Assembly (NCBI RefSeq): GCF_947488945.1
Contig: NZ_CANLBS010000005.1
Coordinates: forward strand, 372,001 to 436,000
Direction of reading: 5' to 3'
Length of the DNA stretch: 64,000 nt
Source: an uncultured Streptomyces sp.
Lineage (GTDB): Bacteria > Actinomycetota > Actinomycetes > Streptomycetales > Streptomycetaceae
Part shown: positions 20,421 through 29,389 of the stretch, piece by piece
Numbering within the stretch: the first letter of the stretch is position 1
Layout: the number at the start of each line of letters is the position of its first letter
Notes under the pieces: model-generated
What the model was told of the DNA's origin: nothing
The model's database searches: none
Seen by the model: only the letters and a program-made list of their open reading frames with translations
Position numbers and translations under genes: made by a program

Positions 20421-20588
20421 ATCTCACGGCCCGTCACCTCTGCCTGCAATTCCGGCCGTCCATGTCCGAGAAGCGGTGTGAACAGGGGTGAAGCCCGGAT
20501 CTTTTGCGAGCGGGCCGGGAGGGGAGTGGAATTGCAGGCAGGGGACGTCCTCGATCCGTCGCCGGGCGGCCCCGGAGAGGACAACGCC

Positions 20589-21062
20589 ATGAGCGACACG
20601 GAACGGGGGGACGACGTCTATCAGCCGCAGGAGCCGGAAGCCTCGGACCCGGCCGACCTTCTCGACATCGAGGACACCCTCGACGCCTCGGGCCTCGACG
20701 ACGTGCTCGACGAGGGATACTCCCCTCCCGAGCGGCCCTGGGGCGTCGACGACCTCGGCACGACCGCGGCCGAGCAGCACGCGGGCGAGTCTCTGGAGAC
20801 CCGGTTGACCCGGGAGCTCGCCGATCCGGCGGCCCCCCGGGGCGACGGCAGGGGCGACCTCCCGGGCGGCGACGGAGAGCTGTGGGACGACGAGGTGGGC
20901 ACCGACCGGGCGGGGCGGCTGACGCAGCAGGCCGACGGCTCCGTCCCGTACACGCTCACGGCTCAGGACGTCGGGATCGACGGGGCCGCCGCGTCCGGCG
21001 AGGAGGCGGCGATGCACGTGATCGCGGACGGTGGGGACGCGGACGGCAGGGACGCGGTGTAG
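20589..21062 (+). CDS. DUF5709 protein
   Basis: 157 residues, strongly acidic. It carries the hallmarks of the actinobacterial DUF5709 family: DLLDIEDTLDASGLDDVLDE, then GYSPPERPWGVDDLGTT, GESLETRLTREL and DVGIDGAAASGEEAAMHV. The function is unknown and no membrane segment or signal is present. The ATG was chosen because GGAGAGG lies eight bases upstream. It is divergent from the ATP-grasp operon and shares its intergenic region. Confidence 0.9.
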   Translation: MSDTERGDDVYQPQEPEASDPADLLDIEDTLDASGLDDVLDEGYSPPERPWGVDDLGTTAAEQHAGESLETRLTRELADPAAPRGDGRGDLPGGDGELWDDEVGTDRAGRLTQQADGSVPYTLTAQDVGIDGAAASGEEAAMHVIADGGDADGRDAV

Positions 21063-21369
21063 GTGTGTCACGCCGCGCGTGCGGAGCGGGAGCGTCGGGC
21101 GGTTTGAGGACGGTGCGGGGCACCGGGTGCCGGGCGGTCCGAGGACGGACGGTCCGGGACGGCCCCCACCCTGGGACGCAGGCTCCGGTCCACGCCACCC
21201 GACGCCGGAGAGGACGTGAGGAAGCGCCGTCACGGGGCAGGCGGGGGTGGGGCCGGGCAGCTCGGACCCACGCACCGTGCACGCCCGGCCGCACTTCCGG
21301 ACGGGCCGGGTCCGCTTCCCGTGCCCATACTGGAGATTCCGCCAACCCCCGGATCGCAGGAGCGCACAG
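21063..21369. other. Intergenic region before gnd
   Basis: I see no gene. It contains a short inverted repeat (GGCAC and GTGCC, 21119-21131) and, at its end, the CAGGAG ribosome binding site of gnd. Promoter elements are not clear. Confidence 0.5.
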
Positions 21370-22809
21370 ATGACCGGCACCGCTCAGATCGGCGTGACAG
21401 GACTCGCGGTGATGGGCCGCAACCTCGCCCGCAACTTCGCCCGCAACGGCTTCACCGTCGCCGTGCACAACCGCACGGCCGCGAAGACCGACGCGCTGGT
21501 GAAGGACTTCGGCGAGGAGGGCTCGTTCGTCCCCGCACACTCCCCGCAGGAGTTCGTGGACGCCCTGGAGCGCCCACGCAGGCTCGTCATCATGGTCAAG
21601 GCCGGAGAACCGACGGACGCGGTCATCCAGGAGTTCGCACCGCTGCTGGAGGACGGCGACGTCATCATCGACGGCGGGAACGCGCACTTCGAGGACACCC
21701 GGCGACGCGAGCGCGAGCTGCGTGAACGGGGCGTCCACTTCGTGGGTGCGGGCATCTCGGGCGGAGAGGAGGGCGCGCTCAACGGTCCCAGCATCATGCC
21801 CGGCGGCTCGGAGGAGTCGTACCGCTCGCTGGGCCCGCTGCTGGAGAAGATCGCGGCCCGCGCGAAGGACGGCACCCCGTGCACCACGCACATCGGCCCC
21901 GACGGCGCCGGCCACTTCGTGAAAATGGTCCACAACGGCATCGAGTACGCCGACATGCAGCTCATCGCCGAGGCGTACCAGTTGCTGCGCGACGTGGCCG
22001 GGTACTCCCCCGCACGGATCGCGGACACCTTCCGCGCCTGGAACACCGGACGCCTGGACTCGTACCTCATCGAGATCACCGCGGAAGTGCTCTCGCACGT
22101 CGACGCGGAGACCGGAAAGCCCTTCGTGGACGTGGTGCTCGACCAGGCGGAGCAGAAGGGCACCGGCCGCTGGACCGTGCAGATCGCCCTCGATCTGGGC
22201 GTTCCCGTCTCCGGCATCGCCGAGGCCGTCTTCGCCCGCGCGGTCTCCGGCCACGCCGACCTCCGGGACGCCTCGCGCCACCTCGCCGGTCCGGCCGCCC
22301 GCGCGCTGAGCGAGGACGAGGCGGCCGCGTTCGCCGACCGGGTCGAGCAGGCCCTGTACGCCTCGAAGATCGTCGCCTACACCCAGGGCTTCCACGAGAT
22401 CGCGGCGGGCAGCGAGCAGTACGACTGGAACATCGACCTCGGCAAGGTGGCCTCGATCTGGCGCGGCGGTTGCATCATCCGCGCCGCGTTCCTCGACCGC
22501 ATCACCAGCGCCTACGAAGCCCAGCCCCGGATGGCGAGCCTCCTGTCCGACACGAGCTTCGCCGAGGAGATCGCCGCCGCGCAGGACGACTGGCGCACCG
22601 TGATCTCCACCGCCGTCACCCAGGGCGTCCCCACCCCCGCCTTCGCCGCCACCCTCGCCTACTACGACTCCCTCCGCGCCGAACGCCTCCCCGCCGCCCT
22701 CACCCAGGGCCAGCGCGACTACTTCGGCGCCCACACCTACCACCGCACCGACCGCGAGGGGACGTTCCACACGTTGTGGGGCGGCGACAAGAGCGAGGTC
22801 GGGAGCTGA
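21370..22809 (+). CDS. gnd: 6-phosphogluconate dehydrogenase (decarboxylating, NADP-type)
   Basis: 479 residues, the full length of the dimeric long-form enzyme. It oxidises and decarboxylates 6-phosphogluconate to ribulose-5-phosphate in the pentose phosphate pathway. The NADP fold is IGVTGLAVMGRNLARNFA with VHNRTAAK after strand 2, where the arginine favours NADP. IIDGGNAHFEDT and the GAGISGGEEGALNGPSIMPGG loop follow, and the catalytic lysine lies in GPDGAGHFVKMVHNGIEY. The final helix holds the substrate histidine in FGAHTYHRTD. Start set by CAGGAG seven bases upstream. Confidence 0.97.
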   Translation: MTGTAQIGVTGLAVMGRNLARNFARNGFTVAVHNRTAAKTDALVKDFGEEGSFVPAHSPQEFVDALERPRRLVIMVKAGEPTDAVIQEFAPLLEDGDVIIDGGNAHFEDTRRRERELRERGVHFVGAGISGGEEGALNGPSIMPGGSEESYRSLGPLLEKIAARAKDGTPCTTHIGPDGAGHFVKMVHNGIEYADMQLIAEAYQLLRDVAGYSPARIADTFRAWNTGRLDSYLIEITAEVLSHVDAETGKPFVDVVLDQAEQKGTGRWTVQIALDLGVPVSGIAEAVFARAVSGHADLRDASRHLAGPAARALSEDEAAAFADRVEQALYASKIVAYTQGFHEIAAGSEQYDWNIDLGKVASIWRGGCIIRAAFLDRITSAYEAQPRMASLLSDTSFAEEIAAAQDDWRTVISTAVTQGVPTPAFAATLAYYDSLRAERLPAALTQGQRDYFGAHTYHRTDREGTFHTLWGGDKSEVGS

Positions 22810-23140
22810 CCCGGCCGCCGGGGGCGCGGAGGCCGGGACGGGGAGCGTCCCGGGCGCTGCTGCCGCCGGCCGGCTGATCCCGCCGCCGCCCGGCCCGGCG
22901 CCGCCACCCCCGGGAGGGCGGGGCGCCGCCGGGTCGGGCGTCACAGGCACTCAGCGACCGGGCCGAAGCGCTGGCGGAAAGCTTCCAAGGGCTCCCGCCG
23001 CGCGGGACCGGCCGTATCCGTCTCGGTCATCCCTCCGAGGACGTCGAGCAGGTCCGCGTCGGCTCATCTCCGGTTACTCCATCGGCAGCGCGTTCCGTAC
23101 GCCATAGTGGGAGCAACAGTGCCGTACGGGGGGATTTTCC
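22810..23140. other. Intergenic region after gnd
   Basis: It holds the gnd terminator and, on the minus strand, a 29-codon remnant-like frame (22941-23030) that opens after an in-frame stop and has no convincing start. Near the end is the run of G before the next ATG. Confidence 0.5.
22894..22933. terminator. GC-rich hairpin after gnd
   Basis: Arms CCCGGC and GCCGGG enclose GGCGCC and CCGCC/GGCGG pairs with a two-base bulge, giving a long GC hairpin about 85 bases after the gnd stop. There is no T-tract, which is usual for actinobacterial terminators. Confidence 0.5.
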
Positions 23141-23842
23141 ATGACCGAGCAGAAGTTGTTCCAACCGGCGGACGTGGCCGACCCGACGGTCGCGTCCTTG
23201 CGGGCCCGGATCGAGGCCGCGGTCGACAACCATCCCGCGCCGAACACGGGAACCGCCTTGGAACGCGTCACCTTCTGGTTGCAGGCACCGACCGACTCGA
23301 TGTTCAGCGGGGTGCTGGACAGGCGCTGCGACGCCCGCGGCGAGCGTGCGGCGGCCGCTCTCACCGCACACGCGGACGGTCCGTACAACCCCGCGGACCT
23401 GTCGGCGACCGGGGACGTGACCGCCAAGTGGACTGCGATCAGTAACATCCTCCACGCCAACCGCGCCGTGACCGTCAAGGGCCCGACCGACCACGTCGGT
23501 GGACCCAAGAGCCTGTTCTTCCAGGCCAACGGGGCCGGATTCCACGTGATCGTGCTCCTCGCCACCGGCAATGACGGCGGCCCCGGCGGACGCCCCTTCT
23601 TCCTCGCCTTCGACCCCGACGTCAGCGCCACGGCGGAGACCCGGCTCGGGTGGACGACCAGGAAGACCGTCGGCGACACGAAGACGAAACTGTCCGCGCT
23701 CACCCGGGCGGACGCCATCGAGCACATCAAGCTCATGCTCCTCGGCACCAACGCGAACGGCTTCGGACCGCTGATCCGCAAGTACTACATCGACACGACC
23801 GCGGTCTTCCCCGCGATCTCCCGCGCCGGGTCCGGTCAATAG
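23141..23842 (+). CDS. Hypothetical protein, unknown family
   Basis: 233 residues that I do not recognise. Coding is supported by consistent GC-rich third positions, a six-G ribosome binding site before the ATG and sensible protein composition. No signal peptide or membrane helix is seen. Notable parts are an N-terminal helical segment, a mixed central region with WTAISNILHANRAVTVKG, and a strand-rich part, NGAGFHVIVLLATGNDG then FFLAFDPDVSATAE. A papain-like or deaminase-like fold is imaginable but no catalytic set is certain. It stands alone, flanked by gene-free DNA on both sides. Confidence 0.75.
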   Translation: MTEQKLFQPADVADPTVASLRARIEAAVDNHPAPNTGTALERVTFWLQAPTDSMFSGVLDRRCDARGERAAAALTAHADGPYNPADLSATGDVTAKWTAISNILHANRAVTVKGPTDHVGGPKSLFFQANGAGFHVIVLLATGNDGGPGGRPFFLAFDPDVSATAETRLGWTTRKTVGDTKTKLSALTRADAIEHIKLMLLGTNANGFGPLIRKYYIDTTAVFPAISRAGSGQ

Positions 23843-24323
23843 CCCTCCGTGGCGAGCGCGACCGTAGTCCTGGCTCGCCCGGACCTTCGCGCCGCCGCCG
23901 GCTCGGGGCCACGCCGAGTACCGCCCCGTGAAGGCCGGGCAGCCCGTGGACGGGTGCAGGTCGTGGGCCACGGCCTACGCCCGGGCGCGGGGGGTGGCCG
24001 ACCATGATCGCGGGGGTTGGCCGCCCTCCGTGGCTCCGGTGCCACGAGCGATCCAGAACCCGCCCGGGACTGGATCAGCCTGCGTGCTCGGCGCCCCTCG
24101 TCATCGGGAACTCCGCCTCCCTCAGGCGCTTTCCGCGAACGGCGGCGTGGCGCGTCCGGCCGACGCCGCCGTCCCTCCTGACGGACGGGCGCGCGACACC
24201 TGCCCGCCGACCATTACTCTGGGGCCCGCAACCCCCGCCGGGCCCGGGTCGGAGGCGACGCCGGCACGCGTCCCCCCACCGGTCGGGCCGGGGCGCGGCA
24301 CCAGGCGAAGAGGGGGGCACCCG
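23843..24323. other. Intergenic region without recognised features
   Basis: Reading frames here are antisense-style, low-complexity and mutually overlapping. Only the GAGGGGGG ribosome binding site of the following TPR gene is identifiable. Confidence 0.5.
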
Positions 24324-25559
24324 ATGACGGACAACGGTACGGCGGGACGCGCGGCGGAGCAGCGGCCGGAAAGCGGCCCGGCCGGCGTCGGGGACGGTTC
24401 GCCGCACAGCACCACCGAGCCGGCACCGGCCGTCGCCGCGGCCCGGCGGTCGCTCGCGACCGGGGAGACCCAGGAGGCGGCTGCGTCGTTCGCCGCCCTC
24501 CTCGTCGAGGCCGAGCGGCTCGGCCTCGACGAGCAGCGCGCGGCGGCCACCCTCGGCCTCGGCGAGTGCGCCCTCGACGCGGGCGATCTACCCGTCGCAC
24601 GGGCTCACTTCGAGGAGGCGGAGCGGCTCCTCGCGGACGCGCCGCCCGCCCGGCGGGCGCCTGCCGTCAGAGGTCAGGCGATCGTTCACCTGCTGACGGG
24701 CGAACTGCGTTACTCCTGCTACCTGGTGGAGAACGCGATCGAGCAGATCAACGCGTCCGGGCAACGCGACCCCGGCGCGCTGTTGTTGCTGCACACCGCG
24801 TCGATCGGCCCCTACATGGACATGGGCGCGCACGCACGGGCCGCGCAGGCGGGCGAACTGGCCCTGGCCCTCGCGCCGAAGGTGTCCGACCCGGAGCTGA
24901 TCGCGGGCATGCACCGGCAGGTCGCCCGTACGCTGATCGCGGCGGGCCGCACGGCCGAGGCGGACGCGTCGCTGGCCAAGGCGTCCGAGATCTACCAACG
25001 GCTCGGAATCCGCACGGAGATGGCCCACTGCCACTGGATGCGCGGGTACGTGCGCGCCCAGGACGGTGATCTGCCGGGCGCGGAGAGCGAGTTGAGGACT
25101 GCGCGGTCCATGCTGGCCTCGAAGCGGGCGGCACTGTACACCGCGCAGGTCGAGGTGGAACTGGCCGACGTGCTGCGCAGGCAGGGCAAGGGCGCGGAGG
25201 CGGAGGAACTGCTGCTGCGGCTGCTCGGCGAGCTCCATCCGGAGCGCGGCTCGGTGCACGCGGGCGGGGCTCACCGGCTGCTCGGACTGATCCGGGCGGA
25301 GAGCGGTGACGTGGACGCGGCCGAGGAGCACTACGTGACGGCGCTCGCGCTGCTGGAGCGGGCGGGGGCGGCGGGCGACCTCGCGGACATCTGCCGACTC
25401 CTCGGCGACCTGCTGCGCAGGGCGGGACGCACGGAGGCGGCCCTCGACGCGTACCGGACGGGGCTCGGCCACCGTGCGGCCCCCGGCAGCACCACGTTGG
25501 GACCGGCGCCGGTGCACCCGCGCAGCATGCTCGGCGCGGTCGGCGGTCCGGCCGACTGA
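24324..25559 (+). CDS. Tetratricopeptide-repeat protein
   Basis: 411 residues, mostly helical repeats with the TPR pattern (AATLGLGECALDAGDLPVAR, then VARTLIAAGRTAEADASLAK, then HRLLGLIRAESGDVDAAEE). The first 40 residues are disordered and the last 35 are a Gly/Pro tail. Nothing indicates an enzymatic domain or a DNA-binding domain, so it is a probable scaffold or regulator resembling the C-terminal halves of AfsR/LuxR-type proteins. The start is the ATG after GAGGGGGG. The next gene-like sequence downstream is a decarboxylase relic. Confidence 0.85.
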   Translation: MTDNGTAGRAAEQRPESGPAGVGDGSPHSTTEPAPAVAAARRSLATGETQEAAASFAALLVEAERLGLDEQRAAATLGLGECALDAGDLPVARAHFEEAERLLADAPPARRAPAVRGQAIVHLLTGELRYSCYLVENAIEQINASGQRDPGALLLLHTASIGPYMDMGAHARAAQAGELALALAPKVSDPELIAGMHRQVARTLIAAGRTAEADASLAKASEIYQRLGIRTEMAHCHWMRGYVRAQDGDLPGAESELRTARSMLASKRAALYTAQVEVELADVLRRQGKGAEAEELLLRLLGELHPERGSVHAGGAHRLLGLIRAESGDVDAAEEHYVTALALLERAGAAGDLADICRLLGDLLRRAGRTEAALDAYRTGLGHRAAPGSTTLGPAPVHPRSMLGAVGGPAD

Positions 25560-25619
25560 CGGCGCGGGTTCCTCCGGCTTCGGGGGCGGCCGTGGCACGA
25601 GTACGAGTCGCCGGGTGTG

Positions 25620-26120
25620 GGCCGTGCTCGGTGGCATGCCTCCTACGCCCTCCGCCCAGGGCGCGGACAGTCCCGCCGAGCTGCGCCGTATCGGGGCGCT
25701 CCGGCCGGCCGGGTCCGCGTCCGTGCTGGGGCTGCGGGTCAACCCGCAGGTGGGCGGCGGCTCCATCGGCGCCATGAGCACGGCGACCGCCACCCGGAGT
25801 TCGGCGTGGCGCTGTGCGATCCCGGCGCACGCGAGGCCGTCCTGAACGCCTTCGCGGAAGGGCCCCGGCTGACCCGGCTGCACGCCCATATCGGTTCCGG
25901 GATCTGCCCGTTGGAGCTGATCGCGGCGGGGGTCGCGGAGATCCACGCGCTCGCGGAGGAGACCGACGCGGCCCTCGGCGAGCGGCGGGGCACGAGCCTC
26001 GACGTCGGCGGCGGGCTGCCGGTGAACTTCGCCGACGACACGGTCCGCCCGGCGTACGAGGAGCACGCGGCCGCGCTGCTCACGGCGGTGCCGGACCTGT
26101 TCGACGGCCGGTACGGTCGC
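25620..26120 (+). pseudogene. Relic of a PLP fold III decarboxylase (LysA-like)
   Basis: Two reading frames together match the middle of a diaminopimelate/ornithine-type decarboxylase. The first has ELRRIGALRPAGSASVLGLR and NPQVGGGSIGAMSTATAT. After a frameshift near 25790-25800 the second continues FGVALCDPGAREAVLNAF, LTRLHAHIGSGICPLELIAA and SLDVGGGLPVNFADD, ending near LFDGRYG. The N-terminal PLP-lysine region and the C-terminal domain are missing. Flanking sequence is low-complexity. This is a truncated, frameshifted copy and cannot make an enzyme. Confidence 0.8.
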
Positions 26121-26293
26121 CCCGGTGCGGGACGCCCAGGATCTGGGGTCGCCGGCCGAGGAGAGCGGCTCGGCCCAGGCGGACGCCCTGCTGGGACTCT
26201 GGCGCGGACGCGCGGGCTCCCTCGGGGCCGGGAAGGGCCGGGAGGGGCCGGGAGGGAGCCCGCGCGGGGCGGCCGCGCCGTCGCTTCGTCCGG

Positions 26294-26497
26294 TCAGCCG
26301 GCGGGCTGCGGCGAGGGCTCCGGCTCCGGAACCGGCTCGGGGTTCGGCCGGGGCGGCTGCGGAATCGGGTCCGGCGCGGGACCGGGCGGCATCGGACCGG
26401 GGCCCGGCGGCGTGGGCGTGGGCACCGGTGCCGGGCCGGGGACGGGCGTCGGCGTCGGCATCGGGGGCTGGACGGGGTCGGGATACGGTTGCGTCAT
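26294..26497 (-). CDS. Small proline-rich protein
   Basis: 67 residues, about half proline, with Pro-x-Pro repeats (PTPTPVPGPAPVPTPTPP, then PEPVPEPEPSPQPAG). The ATG has a perfect GGAGG five bases upstream, so translation is likely; an in-frame TTG lies four codons further up. No signal peptide or other domain. It may be a structural or disordered peptide, or a chance frame in a GC-rich repeat, but the ribosome binding site argues for a gene. Confidence 0.6.
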   Translation of the reverse strand: MTQPYPDPVQPPMPTPTPVPGPAPVPTPTPPGPGPMPPGPAPDPIPQPPRPNPEPVPEPEPSPQPAG

Positions 26498-26682
26498 CGC
26501 GGCCTCCAAAGGTGCGAAAGGTACGAGTGGAGCTCATCCCCACCGTCTCCCGCTGCGGCTGCCCCCGCCTGCCGAGTCCACACCTCCGAGCGCCCCTCCC
26601 CCGGCCCCTGCCCCCGCAGTGCCGTCCGGCGCCGACCCTTCCTGTCCCGTGGGGGCGGCTGGGGCGCAAGGCCGGAGGGCGG

Positions 26683-27108
26683 TCAGCCCGCGACCGGCAC
26701 CGAGTGCGGGCTGCGCTCCTGCCGCGTACCCGGCACGGGCGCGGAGGCGTCGTCGCCGAGGGAGACGATCCGGTTGCCCGCGTCCACGTGCACCACGCTC
26801 GGCACCAGCGTCCGCGCCTCCGCGTCGTCGACCTGGGCGTAGCTGATGAGGATCACCAGATCCCCGGGGTGCACCAAGTGGGCCGCCGCACCGTTGACCC
26901 CGATCACCCCGGAGCCGCGCTCGCCCTCGATGACGTACGTCTCCAGCCGGGCGCCGTTGGTGATGTCGACGATGTGCACCAGCTCACCGGGCAGCAGGTC
27001 AGCGGCGTCCATCAGGTCACGGTCGACCGTCACGGACCCGACGTAGTGCAGGTCGGCATGGGTCACGGTGGCACGATGGATCTTGGACCTGAACATTGTA
27101 CGCAACAT
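26683..27108 (-). CDS. panD: Aspartate 1-decarboxylase proenzyme
   Basis: 141 residues. PanD makes beta-alanine from aspartate for pantothenate and CoA. The proenzyme cleaves itself between Gly24 and Ser25 to form a pyruvoyl group, and the motif [14 protein letters not shown] places Gly24-Ser25 exactly when this ATG is used; a second ATG four codons later would shift the numbering. Y58-like and R54-like positions fall in the [19 protein letters not shown] segment. GGGAG precedes the start. It appears monocistronic. Confidence 0.95.
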   Translation of the reverse strand: MLRTMFRSKIHRATVTHADLHYVGSVTVDRDLMDAADLLPGELVHIVDITNGARLETYVIEGERGSGVIGVNGAAAHLVHPGDLVILISYAQVDDAEARTLVPSVVHVDAGNRIVSLGDDASAPVPGTRQERSPHSVPVAG

Positions 27109-27690
27109 TGAGGCACTCCCACAAGTAGGCTCCCTGCCTGCGTTTTTGCAGGTCAAGGGCTATTTCGACACCCTACAACGAGTCGCATGTTCGAGCAGCT
27201 GTCCCCACGTTTCTCAGGACTCATGCTGACCACTTGCTGACTTCTCTGACGCCCCGTCAGGTTCCTGAAGAGGGCTTCGTCCCAGCCTTAGGGACGGTGG
27301 CGACGGCCCCAGCGTGGGTAGCACCCCCCGAAGGACGTCCATGATCACCGTCACTCGAACGGCCTGGAGGGCACTCAGGAGCGAGGGTGCTCGACAAGCC
27401 GGCAGTCGGACCACGCGCCGCCATAGGCCGACTGGCTCAAGACCCTCGGATCGCACCTCAGAGAAGGAGGCGCCCACCGTCCCAAACAAGTCCGGAAGGG
27501 CTGAAGCAGCGCGGCAACATAGCGGCGGATCGCCGGTTAGCCAAACCGGCGATTCTCACGACCATGGCTGTAGCTCGTCCGGCGACTCTTAGCGGTGGCA
27601 CAGACGGGCGTCAGCAACGTTTGCAATCCGACCGGAGCAGAGCGCGAACCGCTGCCGCGATCAGGCTCAGGCCAGCCTCAAGGAGTCATC
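27109..27690. other. Gene-poor accessory region with a strong hairpin
   Basis: Base composition drops relative to the flanks and no frame looks like a gene. A 12-base-pair hairpin (27527-27538 with 27544-27555, loop AGCCA, one G-U pair) lies about 135 bases upstream of the next start and could be a terminator or attenuator. The region marks the left border of an accessory segment. Confidence 0.5.
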
Positions 27691-28026
27691 TTGCCCGTGG
27701 GACGTCAGTCGCACCCCGATGAGACCCGCACCGATATCAGCTTGTCGCACCGACGCCCCAGCATCGAGCCCATCCTCATGGACACTTCCGAGGTCGCTGC
27801 GATGCTCAGTATGTCCACGAGCTGGGTCTATAGAGAGGCATCAAAACTAGGCTTGAAGGGCTACAAGCTCGGCCGGGGCAGGAACGCCAAGGTCCTGTAC
27901 AAGAGGGCCGAGGTCTTCAAGTGGCTGGAGCAACAGAAGATCCATGAGAAGCGGGCAGTTTTTTGCCGGCCCCGGACTGACAGACACGGCAGTCGTCCAT
28001 ACAGCGGCTGCCGGACGTCCTGGTGA
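27691..28026 (+). CDS. Small helix-turn-helix protein (excisionase/MerR-like fold)
   Basis: 111 residues. The middle carries a winged-helix DNA-binding motif of the HTH_17 type used by phage and plasmid excisionases: MDTSEVAAMLSMSTSWVYRE, then LGLKGYKLGRGRNAKVLYKR and FKWLEQQK. The start is probably the TTG because AAGGAG lies five bases upstream; a GTG 32 codons further up is possible. In actinobacterial integrative elements such genes sit next to an integrase, but none is present, so it looks like a stranded part of a lost element. Confidence 0.75.
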   Translation: MPVGRQSHPDETRTDISLSHRRPSIEPILMDTSEVAAMLSMSTSWVYREASKLGLKGYKLGRGRNAKVLYKRAEVFKWLEQQKIHEKRAVFCRPRTDRHGSRPYSGCRTSW

Positions 28027-28372
28027 TCCCGACGTCGTCGCGGGTCTGTTTCGACTAGCACCGCGGAAAGCACCTCGAAAGCACCTCATACCCCCGCGTC
28101 GGCGGTGAGGACTTGCTGACCTGCAGCTGAAGGAGTGCTTTGCAATTCAATTACCTTTGAAGCAGCAGTCATACAGATTAGGCCCGGGGAGACGGCCCTC
28201 TCACGGCCGACACCGTCTGCGCCTCGTACCACGGTGCCAAAACTTTCGATTGACTCCAGGCTGTGCCGCTGTACGGCGGCGACGCCCGCGCGGCCGTCGC
28301 CAAGGCCCGCGATGCTGAGCCTGCAGAGGACCCATTTCGTGAGCGTGAGCAGAAGCGGCAGGATGTCGGGTC
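28027..28372. other. Gene-poor region with a truncated coupled frame
   Basis: An AT-richer stretch (around 28135-28190) is followed by a 37-codon frame from GTG 28263 to a TGA at 28374-28376. Its product is charged and helical (GDARAAVAKARD, then AEDPFREREQKRQDVGS). The frame opens right after an in-frame TGA and its stop overlaps the ATG of the epimerase gene, so it looks like the surviving 3' end of a gene once coupled to it. Confidence 0.5.
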
Positions 28373-29389
28373 ATGAGGATCCTGGCGCTCGGCGGAACGT
28401 GGTTCTTGGGCAAGCAGATCGTTGCGGAAGCTCTGAGCCGCGGGTGGGAGGTGACCACCTTCAACCGTGGCCGATCAGGTTGTGACGTCGCAGGTGTGCG
28501 GGCTGTCCACGGGGACCGTACGGAGGCCGGGGATCTGGAGCGGCTCGCGGCCTTCGGACCGTGGGACGCGGTGGTGGACACGTCCAGTGCCGACATGCCT
28601 CCCCGCGACGTTCTGCGCGCGGTCCGCGTGCTGGAGGGGCAGGTGGCTCGCTGGGTGCACGTGTCTACGGTGTCCGTGTACAAGGGGTGGCCACACCAGC
28701 CGTTGGCCGAGTCGTCCCCCGTGCTGGACTGCCCGGTCGACGCGGATGAGACGTTCGGATACACCGGCCCAGGCGGATCGCCCACTGTCTACGGCTTTCA
28801 GAAGGCGGGGGCCGAACGGGCGGTGGCGCAGGCTTTCGGTGACCGGTCTGTGTTCCTGCGGCCGGGGGTCATACTCGGGCCCGAAGAGTACGTGGGCCGT
28901 CTGCCGTGGTGGCTGCACCGGGCGGCACGCGGTGGCCGGATCCTGGCGCCCGGCCCGGCCGGTCGCCGGATCCAGCCCGTCGACGTGCGAGACGTGGCCG
29001 CCTTCGCCGTCGACCAGGCCGCCGCCACCACCAGCGGCCCCTACAACGTCACCCACCCGCAGGGCATCACCTTTCAGGGCTTTCTCGAAGCGTGCCTTGC
29101 AGTCACGCAAGCGGCCGGGAAGCCGGTATGGGCGGACCCGGACGTGCTTATCGAGCATGGGGTGACGCCGTGGACCGAACTTCCTTTGTGGCGAGCCCAG
29201 GCGGGCGTTTGGGCGGTTGATCCGAATCGTGCGGTGGACGCGGGTCTCCGGTGCCAGCCACTGGTCGAGACGGTGGCGAACACGTGGAAGTGGCTGCAGG
29301 CTGACGGCCGCCCCGTGGACCACCCACGCTGGGCGGAACACGGGATTGCTCCGGACAAGGAGGCCAAGATCCTCGCAGCCCTGTCCTGA
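28373..29389 (+). CDS. NAD-dependent epimerase/dehydratase (extended SDR)
   Basis: 338 residues. The nucleotide-binding loop is ILALGGTWFLGKQIVAEALS. The SDR catalytic pair would be Ser in WVHVSTVSVY and Tyr-x3-Lys in TVYGFQKAGAE, and YNVTHPQGITF is a typical substrate-side motif. It resembles atypical SDRs of the isoflavone-reductase/UDP-sugar epimerase type; the substrate is unknown. Its stop is directly adjacent to the stop of the converging broken regulator. The start overlaps the stop of a truncated upstream frame. Confidence 0.88.
   Translation: MRILALGGTWFLGKQIVAEALSRGWEVTTFNRGRSGCDVAGVRAVHGDRTEAGDLERLAAFGPWDAVVDTSSADMPPRDVLRAVRVLEGQVARWVHVSTVSVYKGWPHQPLAESSPVLDCPVDADETFGYTGPGGSPTVYGFQKAGAERAVAQAFGDRSVFLRPGVILGPEEYVGRLPWWLHRAARGGRILAPGPAGRRIQPVDVRDVAAFAVDQAAATTSGPYNVTHPQGITFQGFLEACLAVTQAAGKPVWADPDVLIEHGVTPWTELPLWRAQAGVWAVDPNRAVDAGLRCQPLVETVANTWKWLQADGRPVDHPRWAEHGIAPDKEAKILAALS

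Noticed and set aside
22941..23030. 29-codon minus-strand frame after gnd
   Set aside because: Protein-like composition, but the upstream frame is closed by a TGA and GGAGGG abuts the ATG, too close for normal initiation.
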